NCBI GenBank assembly: GCA_002350065.1 | Contig: DEDQ01000036.1 | Coordinates: 1 to 5,295 of the forward strand | Source: Ruminococcus flavefaciens | Lineage (GTDB): Bacteria > Bacillota > Clostridia > Oscillospirales > Ruminococcaceae | DNA length: 5,295 nucleotides | Direction: 5' to 3' | Part shown: piece after piece, positions 1 through 5,295 of the stretch | Layout: every line of letters begins with the position of its first letter | Numbering within the stretch: position 1 is the stretch's first letter | The notes under the pieces: generated by a model | Databases searched by the model: none | Seen by the model: only the letters and a program-made list of their open reading frames with translations | What the model was told of the DNA's origin: nothing | Made by a program: the position numbers and the translations under genes

Positions 1-260
1 ATGAGCTCGCACTGTCCGATAGCAGCAACAGCCTGCTTTATACTGGTATCCTTCGGCTTTTCGGGGAGTCCGAGCTTGCCTGCGCCGAGGCCAACAGCTC
101 CCGACGATACCATGATTATCTCCCTGCCGGAATTATGCAGGTCCGAGATAACGCGGACGAGGTTAGTCATGCGGCGGATATTGAGCTTGCCGGTCTTATG
201 AGCAAGGGTAGAAGTTCCGAGCTTGATGACTACTCGCTTTTTCTGTGAAATATTTCTCAT
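1..260 (-). CDS. proB: Glutamate 5-kinase (gamma-glutamyl kinase), N-terminal part, cut by window edge
   Basis: This is the first 86 codons of a leftward gene that starts with ATG at 260 and runs off the left edge. The enzyme phosphorylates L-glutamate to gamma-glutamyl phosphate, the first and usually proline-inhibited step of proline synthesis in the cytoplasm. The translation begins MRNISQKKRVVIKLGTSTLA. The VVIKLGTSTL stretch (residues 10-19, Lys13) matches the phosphate-binding start of the amino-acid kinase fold. VSSGAVGLGAGKLGL (51-65) matches the family SGA segment, and KQAVAAIGQ (75-83) is a third conserved block. The aligned E. coli ProB residues are Lys10 and Ser50. A modest ribosome binding site, GAAAGAAG (275-268), lies 7 bases before the ATG and overlaps the stop codon of the upstream dehydrogenase, so the two are co-transcribed. 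The catalytic aspartates and any PUA domain lie outside the window. proA often follows proB, but that cannot be seen here. Confidence 0.93.
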   Translation of the reverse strand, partial: MRNISQKKRVVIKLGTSTLAHKTGKLNIRRMTNLVRVISDLHNSGREIIMVSSGAVGLGAGKLGLPEKPKDTSIKQAVAAIGQCEL

Positions 261-273
261 TTATATGCTTCTT

Positions 274-1224
274 TCAGTTAACTTTATTCTTGGGAGCACC
301 GTTCTGCCACGCCCTGATATTGTCGCATACGATATCAACAAGTCTGCGGCGTGTCTCATAAGCCGCCCACGCGGTATGTGGAGTTATGGTGCAGTTTTTA
401 GCTGTTTTAAGCGGAGTATCCGGCGACATCGGCTCCTTTTCGAGCACATCGAGATATGCCGCAGCAATTTTCCCGCTGTTGAGAGCCTCTGCGAGGTCAG
501 CCTCGTTGACGACCGGTCCGCGGGAGGTATTGATAAGGGTCGCAGTCGGCTTCATCACGGAGAGGAGCTCGCTGCTGACAAGTCCCTTTGTCTGCTCGGT
601 GAGCGGGCAGTGGCAGGTTATAACGTCAGCCTTTTCAGCTGCTGTGAGGACGTCAGTCACCTCGTACGGGCAATCTACGGGCTTGGTGCGCGTGCTGACG
701 ACAATATCCATGCCGAAAGCCTTTCCGAGCTCGGCAACTCTTCTGCCGATAGAGCCGTAGCCGACTATCGCGAGAGTCTGACCCGCAAGCTCAGCCGTTG
801 GTATCGGGAAATACGAAAATGCGGGAGAGCGTTCCCACTCGCCGGCTTTAACAGCGCTGTCGTAGTCACGGATACGGCTGTAGCGGTCGAGGATATAGGC
901 GAAAACCTGCTGAGCGACTGCGTTGGTCGAATACTGACCCGCATTGCAGACGGTTATGCCCTTCTGTGCGGCATATCCCACATCTACGTTGTTATAGCCG
1001 GTAGCGAAAAGTCCGACGTACTTTATATTCGGACAAGCGTCCATTACTTCCTTATTAATAAGTACCTTATTGCAGAGAACGATATCAGCGTCACCGATAT
1101 TGGCGGCAGTCTCCTCCGGCTTTGTGAGGGAGATGACCTTCACCTCGCCGAACTGCTCAAGCTGTTCGGTAGTGATATCGCCGCTTACGCTTACGGTGTA
1201 CCAGTCGAGAACTGCTATTTTCAT
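274..1224 (-). CDS. D-2-hydroxyacid dehydrogenase, glycerate dehydrogenase/hydroxypyruvate reductase-like
   Basis: This 316-residue cytoplasmic enzyme is a complete NAD(P)-dependent D-isomer 2-hydroxyacid dehydrogenase, which interconverts a 2-oxoacid and a D-2-hydroxyacid. The substrate-binding region is at about 1-100 and 285-316, and the nucleotide-binding domain at about 101-284. The dinucleotide motif GYGSIG is at 155-160. The catalytic set is present: Arg235 in NTSRGPVVNEADL, Glu264 in DVLEKEP and His283 in TPHTAWAAYETR. The Arg-to-Glu spacing of 29 equals that of E. coli SerA. GYNNVD (76-81) and the TPHxAWA segment resemble the glycerate dehydrogenase/hydroxypyruvate reductase branch, so that is the best guess; the exact substrate is not proven. 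The ATG at 1224 is preceded by GAGGAA (1236-1231) at 6 bases. The gene sits 3 bases after the small membrane protein gene and 13 bases before proB. The link to proline synthesis may be only shared transcription. Confidence 0.93.
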   Translation of the reverse strand: MKIAVLDWYTVSVSGDITTEQLEQFGEVKVISLTKPEETAANIGDADIVLCNKVLINKEVMDACPNIKYVGLFATGYNNVDVGYAAQKGITVCNAGQYSTNAVAQQVFAYILDRYSRIRDYDSAVKAGEWERSPAFSYFPIPTAELAGQTLAIVGYGSIGRRVAELGKAFGMDIVVSTRTKPVDCPYEVTDVLTAAEKADVITCHCPLTEQTKGLVSSELLSVMKPTATLINTSRGPVVNEADLAEALNSGKIAAAYLDVLEKEPMSPDTPLKTAKNCTITPHTAWAAYETRRRLVDIVCDNIRAWQNGAPKNKVN

Positions 1225-1227
1225 GGC

Positions 1228-1611
1228 TTATTCCTCGCTCTTGTCGTCTGCGGGAGCTTCTTCCTCAGCGGTAGGAGCCTCAGCCTCTGCCGGAGCTGCC
1301 GGAACAGTCTTTACCTCGGGCTTGCTCTTGAAGAAGAAGGTGGAAATGAATGCAGCGAGCAGCAATACGAGCTCTACTGCGCCGATGATATAGAACCATT
1401 TTCTGCTCTCGGAAGCCCATAGCGTGAGCGAGAGCGGTACCGCAACGGCGAAAATTATCTGATACGGCTTCTTGTCGGTGAAGAACCTGTACACGAAAAA
1501 GAGCAGGGATATCACCGCAAAAGTGATATGCATACCGAAGGGGAACGGGAAAAGGTTGGTATTTTCGACCTCTGCCTGAGAAAGAGTGACTAATAGATCT
1601 GTATTAAACAT
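1228..1611 (-). CDS. Small three-helix membrane protein with acidic Ala/Glu/Pro-rich tail, function unknown
   Basis: This 127-residue protein is not one I recognise. It has three predicted membrane segments at about 25-43, 50-66 and 72-94. An acidic tail rich in Ala, Glu and Pro follows (about 97-127). The basic residues between helices 1 and 2 (Lys47, Lys48) and just after helix 3 (Lys95, Lys97) suggest the N-terminus outside and the tail in the cytoplasm. No catalytic motif or signal peptidase site is visible. The start at 1611 is well supported: AGGAG (1623-1619) lies 7 bases upstream and a promoter sits about 50 bases upstream. It is the first gene of the leftward operon. Its stop codon is 3 bases from the dehydrogenase ATG, which makes translational coupling likely. 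The good ribosome binding site, membrane pattern and tight packing argue for a real gene. A link to redox or proline metabolism is speculative. Confidence 0.8.
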   Translation of the reverse strand: MFNTDLLVTLSQAEVENTNLFPFPFGMHITFAVISLLFFVYRFFTDKKPYQIIFAVAVPLSLTLWASESRKWFYIIGAVELVLLLAAFISTFFFKSKPEVKTVPAAPAEAEAPTAEEEAPADDKSEE

Positions 1612-1618
1612 AACATTG

Positions 1619-1623
1619 CTCCT
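1619..1623 (-). promoter_or_regulatory. Ribosome binding site of the small membrane protein gene
   Basis: AGGAG on the leftward strand ends 7 bases before the ATG at 1611. It supports this start over the internal Met27 and supports the reading frame being a real gene. Confidence 0.8.
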
Positions 1624-1662
1624 GACTGTTAATAATCTTTAGAAAAAAACAATACTCTTAAT

Positions 1663-1691
1663 AGTATAACATATGCAAAAGAAAAATTCAA
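1663..1691 (-). promoter_or_regulatory. Sigma-A type promoter of the leftward membrane protein-dehydrogenase-proB operon
   Basis: Read leftward, the -35 box is TTGAAT (1691-1686), the spacer is 17 bases, and the -10 box is TATACT (1668-1663). A TG one base upstream of the -10 (1671-1670) makes it an extended -10 promoter. Transcription would begin near 1656, giving a leader of about 45 bases before the ATG at 1611. The placement fits, but the start site is predicted, not measured. Confidence 0.72.
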
Positions 1692-1795
1692 CCATTTTTT
1701 CACAAAAACACGTTTCGGCGCAGAAAAAAGTCCCCTCAGGATTTTAGTTTTATTATTTATTTTTAACACAGCAGCAATAAATGACAGGTTCTCTA

Positions 1796-1824
1796 TTGAC
1801 AGAGCTTAAAAAAAAGTGTATAAT
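1796..1824 (+). promoter_or_regulatory. Perfect-consensus sigma-A promoter of rny
   Basis: The -35 box TTGACA (1796-1801) and the -10 box TATAAT (1819-1824) both match the consensus at all six bases, and the spacer is the optimal 17 bases. The spacer holds a run of eight A (1808-1815). Transcription would begin near 1831-1832. By sequence this should be a strong vegetative promoter. Confidence 0.92.
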
Positions 1825-1831
1825 AATTATG

Positions 1832-2107
1832 TTGTATTTATTTGCAGAAATATTACTTTTTGGCAGTAATTGCAGCTTTGTTTTAAATCATTCCGCCCGG
1901 TGATATATACAAAAAACTCCTGCGGATAATGTGATATATGAACAAATAACGGACTATATGTCCAATATTTCGGGAATTTCCCCTTGGGGAACTTTTATCA
2001 ATATATTTTACAAATGAATAAAATAATGCGGCATTTACCGCCTTTAAAAGTAGTAATTTAAGTTTTATGATACAAACTAAATTCTAAAAAAGGAGGTAAT
2101 GCACTGT
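1832..2107 (+). promoter_or_regulatory. Long structured 5' leader of rny, possible regulatory region
   Basis: About 275 untranslated bases lie between the predicted start site and the rny ATG. Visible hairpins are ATTACT/AGTAAT (1852-1870, 7-base loop), GGAC/GTCC (1951-1963), TTCCC/GGGAA (1978-1991, CTTG loop) and GCGG/CCGC (2028-2041). GGGA (1972-1975) can also pair with TCCC (1979-1982), which excludes the TTCCC/GGGAA hairpin, so two folds compete. I do not recognise a riboswitch family. Control of rny through this leader, perhaps cleavage by RNase Y itself, is an inference. Confidence 0.5.
2091..2096 (+). promoter_or_regulatory. Ribosome binding site of rny, decides the start codon
   Basis: AGGAGG is followed by two in-frame ATG codons. 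The first (2099) is only 2 bases away, too close for normal initiation. The second (2108) is 11 bases away, slightly long but workable. The gene is therefore taken to start at 2108. Confidence 0.75.
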
Positions 2108-3685
2108 ATGAATCCTGTTATAGCTGTAACTCTCATCATCGCAGCTCTCGCCGTGGGCGTGGGTATCGGATACGCTCTTTTCTACAAAAAAGGCGTAAGC
2201 GCCGGTATCGAGCAGCGTAAGCACGACGCCGAGGCTATTGTCGGCTCGGCTGAGCAGCAGGCTGCCCGCATTGTCGAGGATGCTGAAAAGGACGCGGATA
2301 ATAAAAAGAAAAGCGCCCTCATCGAAGCTAAAGATGAGATACATAAGCTCCGCAGTGAGGCGGATAAGGAGATCAAGGATCGCAGAGCAGAGCTGTCCCG
2401 TCAGGAAAGACGTATGCAGCAAAAAGAGGAAAATCTCGATAAGAAAACCGATAACCTTGAGAAAAAAGAGGATACTCTCAATCAGAGGATAAAGAGTGCC
2501 GACGAAAAACTCAAGGAGGCTGAGCAGATAAAGAAGTCTCAGATGGATATTCTCGAGAGGATCTCAGAATTCACTAAAGATCAGGCTAAGGAATATATCC
2601 TCAGCACACTCGAGGACGACCTCGTACACGAAAAAGCCGTAAAGGTACAGGCGTATGAGCAGCTCCTCAAGGACGAGTGCAACGAAAAGGCAAGAAGCTA
2701 TATCTCGCTCGCTATCGCAAAGGTAGCCGCAGATCAGGTTTCAGAAGCCGCCGTTTCAGTCGTTCCCCTGCCCAATGACGAAATGAAGGGCAGGATAATC
2801 GGCAGGGAAGGAAGAAATATCCGTACCCTCGAAACACTCACAGGTGTTGACCTCATCATCGACGACACTCCCGAGGCTATCACCCTTTCATGCTTCGACC
2901 AGATACGCCGCGAGGTCGCAAGGATCGCGCTTGAAAAGCTCATCGCTGACGGACGTATCCACCCGACACGCATCGAGGAAATGGTCGATAAGGCTCGCCG
3001 CGAGGTAGAGTACCGCATCAAGCAGGAGGGCGAAAGAGCCGTTATCGAGACCAATGTTCACGGTCTTAACCACGAGCTCATCAAGCTCCTCGGACGTCTT
3101 AAATACCGTACAAGCTACAGACAGAACGTTCTCGACCACTCTATCGAGGTCGCTAAGCTCTGCGGCGTGCTCGCCTCCGAGCTCGGCGTTGACGCAAACG
3201 TTGCAAGACGCGCCGGACTCCTCCACGATATCGGTAAGGCTCTTACCTCCGAGATCGAAGGCTCGCACGTTCAGATCGGTGTTGACGTATGTAAGAAGTA
3301 CAACGAGAATCCCGTGATAATCCACGCTGTCGAGGCTCACCACAACGATGTCGAGCCCAGAACAGTCATCGCCTGCATCGTTCAGGCTGCCGACGCTATC
3401 TCTGCTGCAAGACCCGCCGCAAGGAGCGAAAACTACGAAAGCTACATCAAACGTCTCCAGAAGCTTGAGGAGATATGCACCTCCTACGAGGGCGTTGAGA
3501 AGTGCTTCGCAGTTCAGGCAGGACGTGAAGTCCGCATCATGGTCGTTCCCGAAGTTATCAACGACGAAAAAATGGTACTCGTCGCAAGACAGATCGCCCA
3601 GCAGATCGAGACCGAAATGGACTATCCCGGTCAGATCAAGGTCAATCTCATTCGCGAGAGCAGAGTTACTGACTACGCTAAATAA
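2108..3685 (+). CDS. rny: Ribonuclease Y
   Basis: RNase Y is a membrane-anchored endoribonuclease that makes initial cuts in many mRNAs and acts with the degradosome-like network in Firmicutes. The 525-residue product is close to the 520 of B. subtilis and has the full family order. One N-terminal membrane helix (about 3-26) is followed by a long charged coiled coil (about 35-200). The KH RNA-binding domain has [10 protein letters not shown] at 228-237 with the GREG loop at 232-235. The HD phosphohydrolase domain has His344, the His373-Asp374 pair in GLLHDIGK, His411-His412 in EAHHND and Asp429. A conserved C-terminal region ends in DYAK. No catalytic residue is missing. The ATG at 2108 is preferred over 2099 because of ribosome binding site spacing; the latter would add only MHC. 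The gene is monocistronic by appearance, with its own strong promoter and terminator. The ymdB gene that follows it in Bacillus is absent here. Confidence 0.98.
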   Translation: MNPVIAVTLIIAALAVGVGIGYALFYKKGVSAGIEQRKHDAEAIVGSAEQQAARIVEDAEKDADNKKKSALIEAKDEIHKLRSEADKEIKDRRAELSRQERRMQQKEENLDKKTDNLEKKEDTLNQRIKSADEKLKEAEQIKKSQMDILERISEFTKDQAKEYILSTLEDDLVHEKAVKVQAYEQLLKDECNEKARSYISLAIAKVAADQVSEAAVSVVPLPNDEMKGRIIGREGRNIRTLETLTGVDLIIDDTPEAITLSCFDQIRREVARIALEKLIADGRIHPTRIEEMVDKARREVEYRIKQEGERAVIETNVHGLNHELIKLLGRLKYRTSYRQNVLDHSIEVAKLCGVLASELGVDANVARRAGLLHDIGKALTSEIEGSHVQIGVDVCKKYNENPVIIHAVEAHHNDVEPRTVIACIVQAADAISAARPAARSENYESYIKRLQKLEEICTSYEGVEKCFAVQAGREVRIMVVPEVINDEKMVLVARQIAQQIETEMDYPGQIKVNLIRESRVTDYAK

Positions 3686-3691
3686 GCAGTC

Positions 3692-3725
3692 AGCTGCGGA
3701 CGTAGCCCGTCCGCAGCTTTGTTTT
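3692..3725 (+). terminator. Strong intrinsic terminator after rny
   Basis: A perfect 11-base-pair GC-rich stem (AGCTGCGGACG at 3692-3702, CGTCCGCAGCT at 3708-3718) closes a 5-base loop. It runs straight into a T-rich tract, TTTGTTTT (3718-3725). It begins 7 bases after the rny stop and should end most rny transcripts. Confidence 0.95.
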
Positions 3726-3744
3726 ATCAGATACTATATGAAAG

Positions 3745-3751
3745 AAAGGTG
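3745..3751 (+). promoter_or_regulatory. Ribosome binding site of the O-antigen ligase-like gene
   Basis: AAAGGTG lies 5 bases before the ATG at 3757 and is a reasonable Shine-Dalgarno match. No good promoter is seen between the terminator and this site. TACTAT at 3732-3737 resembles a -10, but the matching -35 position falls inside the terminator stem and does not fit. Confidence 0.7.
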
Positions 3752-3756
3752 CTGTC

Positions 3757-5208
3757 ATGGCTAAACAGCTTTTCAATTCAAGCGAAAAATCAAACTTTAT
3801 CCTCAACCTGACAGAGGAAAAATACGCGAAAATGGCTTCATTCGGAATGCTTTCAGCACTGTTCACGACCTCCGTCGCAACTGCGATACCGGTCATCGCA
3901 CACGACAGCGGACTGTATGTGCTCTCAGCCGCCGGACTCGCAGTGTCAGGCGTTATATGCATGATAATCGCGATAATCGCACTGATGAAGAAATACATCA
4001 GCGGCAAGCTGATCTTCCCAGCGTGTGCATTCGGAGCAATGCTCGCATGGGGCGTGATATCGCTGATAAACTCATTCGACAAAGGCATCTCACTATACGG
4101 ATACAACGGCAGAGGCGAGGGACTTCTCGCTATCGCGTTTTACGGCTGCTTCTTCATAACAGCCGCCTCACTGCGCAGGGATAAGGCTTTCAGCACCGTT
4201 ATAAACGGACTTGTCGGAGTGGGTATCCTCAACTCAGTCTTCGGACTTATCCAGATAATCACAGGCAAGCTGAGCCACTTCCGCATGATTGCGCTCGAAA
4301 TACAGGCAAATGCCGCAGCAGGGCTTTCACAGTCACCGCTCTTTCTCGCAATGACGCTTACCTTATCGCTCACCGCCGCACTCATCGCCTTTGTCTGCAC
4401 TAAGGAAAAGGCAAAGAAGCTCATATACATTGCTTCCGCCTGTCTTTTCTCATTCGTGATGATGTTCACATACTCATTCATCGGCATATGCGGAGCTGCT
4501 TTCGCAGTCATTGCCGCAGTTGTCATAGTCTTCGCAGCCAAGGTGAACAAGGCAAATCTGCTCGCGCCGCTTGCAGTTATAGTTCCCGCAGCAGCAGCCG
4601 TACTAATCGTCAACTCCGGCATCATCGGAACTCTCGACAGCTACAGGCTCTATGACGGACGTATCCTCTGGTTTGCCGATGCCTACTACAGAGTTTCCGC
4701 ATCGGGTGCTCCCGACTCGAAGAAGGTCGATATTGACGACACCTACGATGTCTACTATACGCTCAACCGCAAGACCTCAAACATCATCTCGCAGCACAAG
4801 CTCACCGGAACAGGTCCCGACCAGCTCGTTTTCCCGCAGCTTTACACCTACGGCGACTATGTTCCGGAGGATGGAGAAGTCTCCGTTGAAAGCGTGGTGA
4901 TCCAGAACTCCGGCACATTCGACAAGGTCTACAACGAGTATCTCTACACAGCCGCAACACGCGGAGTTCCCTCGCTAATAGCGCTTATCGCAGTGCTTCT
5001 GCCGGTGCTTTTCATCGGCTATAAGAACTCCAAAGCGGGCGACTGGAGAAGGAAGTGCATATTCGTCCTCACACTTGGAGGAATGCTGATATTCTTCATC
5101 GGCTGCAGCAACACCGCATTTGCGCCGATGTTCTGGACTCTTGCAGGCTGCTCTGTCGCTCAGATAGCAGCTCCCGAAAAGAAAGAAGAACCGGAAAAAG
5201 CTGAATAA
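3757..5208 (+). CDS. O-antigen ligase/polymerase superfamily membrane protein (Wzy/WaaL-like)
   Basis: This 483-residue polytopic protein likely polymerises or transfers a lipid-linked surface polysaccharide at the outer face of the membrane. About 12 membrane segments can be drawn: nine before residue 290 and three from about 403 to 470. Between them is a large outer loop (about 291-402). That layout is typical of the O-antigen ligase/Wzy superfamily. Supporting motifs are RGEGLL (119-124), DGRILW (300-305), HKLTGTGPDQ (347-356), and YNEYLYTAATRG (392-403), the family's usual HN-x-YL region. The His normally found there is Tyr392 here. The C-terminus is a short charged tail (APEKKEEPEKAE). 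The start at 3757 has a ribosome binding site at 5 bases. The gene follows the rny terminator by 31 bases and has no clear promoter. No glycosyltransferases are in view, so the polymer is unknown. Superfamily membership is fairly secure; the reaction is inferred. Confidence 0.82.
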   Translation: MAKQLFNSSEKSNFILNLTEEKYAKMASFGMLSALFTTSVATAIPVIAHDSGLYVLSAAGLAVSGVICMIIAIIALMKKYISGKLIFPACAFGAMLAWGVISLINSFDKGISLYGYNGRGEGLLAIAFYGCFFITAASLRRDKAFSTVINGLVGVGILNSVFGLIQIITGKLSHFRMIALEIQANAAAGLSQSPLFLAMTLTLSLTAALIAFVCTKEKAKKLIYIASACLFSFVMMFTYSFIGICGAAFAVIAAVVIVFAAKVNKANLLAPLAVIVPAAAAVLIVNSGIIGTLDSYRLYDGRILWFADAYYRVSASGAPDSKKVDIDDTYDVYYTLNRKTSNIISQHKLTGTGPDQLVFPQLYTYGDYVPEDGEVSVESVVIQNSGTFDKVYNEYLYTAATRGVPSLIALIAVLLPVLFIGYKNSKAGDWRRKCIFVLTLGGMLIFFIGCSNTAFAPMFWTLAGCSVAQIAAPEKKEEPEKAE

Positions 5209-5214
5209 TTAAAA

Positions 5215-5295
5215 GACGCCGAAAGGGTGTCCCTTTAGCCGATTTCGCAGGTTACCTGATATGAACCGTAAGTTTACGGCTCGGTAGCCCGCTTT
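5215..5295. other. Structured non-coding right edge, possible start of an RNA gene or cis-element
   Basis: After the ligase-like gene no coding frame continues to the window end. The sequence is less AT-rich than the 1612-2107 spacer and holds several short inverted repeats: AAAGGG/CCCTTT (5222-5236, 3-base loop), CCGTA/TACGG (5266-5279, 4-base loop) and GGCT/AGCC (5278-5289). GGTT/AACC (5250-5267) is a competing pairing. None is followed by a rightward T-tract. Read leftward, the first hairpin is followed at a distance by TCTTTT, a poor terminator at best. I cannot assign it to a known RNA family, and it is cut by the window edge. Confidence 0.35.

Larger units (their letters stand above)
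1612..2107. other. Divergent intergenic region, 496 bases, no gene
   Basis: This AT-rich spacer separates the leftward operon from rny and has no credible coding frame. The leftward promoter occupies 1663-1691 and the rightward promoter 1796-1824. The part from about 1692 to 1795 has A/T runs, including a T-rich stretch at 1743-1763 that could act as an UP-like element. I see no other clear signal there. From about 1832 to 2107 it is the transcribed leader of rny. Confidence 0.85.

Noticed and set aside
1..201. Open frame on the plus strand at the left edge
   Set aside because: The opposite strand encodes clear glutamate 5-kinase motifs over the same bases.
223..1422. Long 399-codon open frame on the plus strand
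   Set aside because: It lies antisense to the dehydrogenase and the end of the membrane protein gene, both with clear family motifs or good ribosome binding sites. Its translation has no recognisable motif and looks like a codon-bias shadow.
1978..1998. TTCCCCTTGGGGAA followed by CTTTTATC as a leader terminator
   Set aside because: The stem is only about 5 base pairs once a 4-base loop is allowed, and the T-tract is short and interrupted. It is kept only as a possible regulatory hairpin.
2734..3343. Two leftward open frames inside rny
   Set aside because: They are antisense to the KH and HD domains of RNase Y, have no ribosome binding site that I can see and resemble no family.
3690..4106. 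Leftward 138-codon frame over the terminator and the start of the ligase-like gene
   Set aside because: It is antisense to a membrane-protein gene. Such complements often give hydrophobic shadow frames, and it would run into the terminator stem.
5251..5260. ACCTGAT within the right-edge sequence as a TPP riboswitch core
   Set aside because: The other conserved TPP parts, CTGAGA before it and the GATAATGCCAGCG-like segment after it, are absent.
5263..5289. Tiny frame MNRKFTAR at the right edge
   Set aside because: It has only eight codons and no good ribosome binding site, and its bases are better explained by the CCGTA/TACGG hairpin.

Overview
The window reads as ordinary chromosome from a low-to-moderate GC Firmicute, most likely a clostridial gut or rumen bacterium of the Ruminococcus/Oscillospiraceae kind. 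This rests on a full RNase Y gene, strong AGGAGG-type ribosome binding sites, AT-rich spacers between moderately GC-rich genes, and the style of the proteins. The genus is an inference, because no rRNA or other taxonomic marker is present.

Layout, left to right. A leftward operon fills 1-1611. In transcription order it encodes a small three-helix membrane protein with an acidic tail (1611-1228), a D-2-hydroxyacid dehydrogenase of the glycerate dehydrogenase/hydroxypyruvate reductase type (1224-274), and the first 86 codons of glutamate 5-kinase proB (260-1, cut by the window edge). The genes are 3 and 13 bases apart and appear to share one promoter near 1663-1691.

A 496-base divergent intergenic region (1612-2107) follows. 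It holds that leftward promoter and a rightward promoter with perfect consensus boxes (TTGACA, 17-base spacer, TATAAT, 1796-1824). After the rightward promoter comes an untranslated leader of about 275 bases, rich in small hairpins, before rny. The rny gene (2108-3685) encodes RNase Y, the membrane-anchored endonuclease that starts much mRNA decay in Firmicutes. A strong intrinsic terminator (3692-3725) ends it.

After the terminator, 3757-5208 encodes a polytopic membrane protein of the O-antigen ligase/polymerase (Wzy/WaaL-like) superfamily, probably acting on a cell-surface polysaccharide. The last 87 bases (5209-5295) hold no gene. They contain several short hairpins and may be the start of a structured RNA that runs off the window.

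I see no mobile element, CRISPR array, tRNA, rRNA or clear new defence system. The points most worth a second look are the long rny leader, the structured right edge, and a Tyr where the ligase-like protein would be expected to have its conserved loop His.
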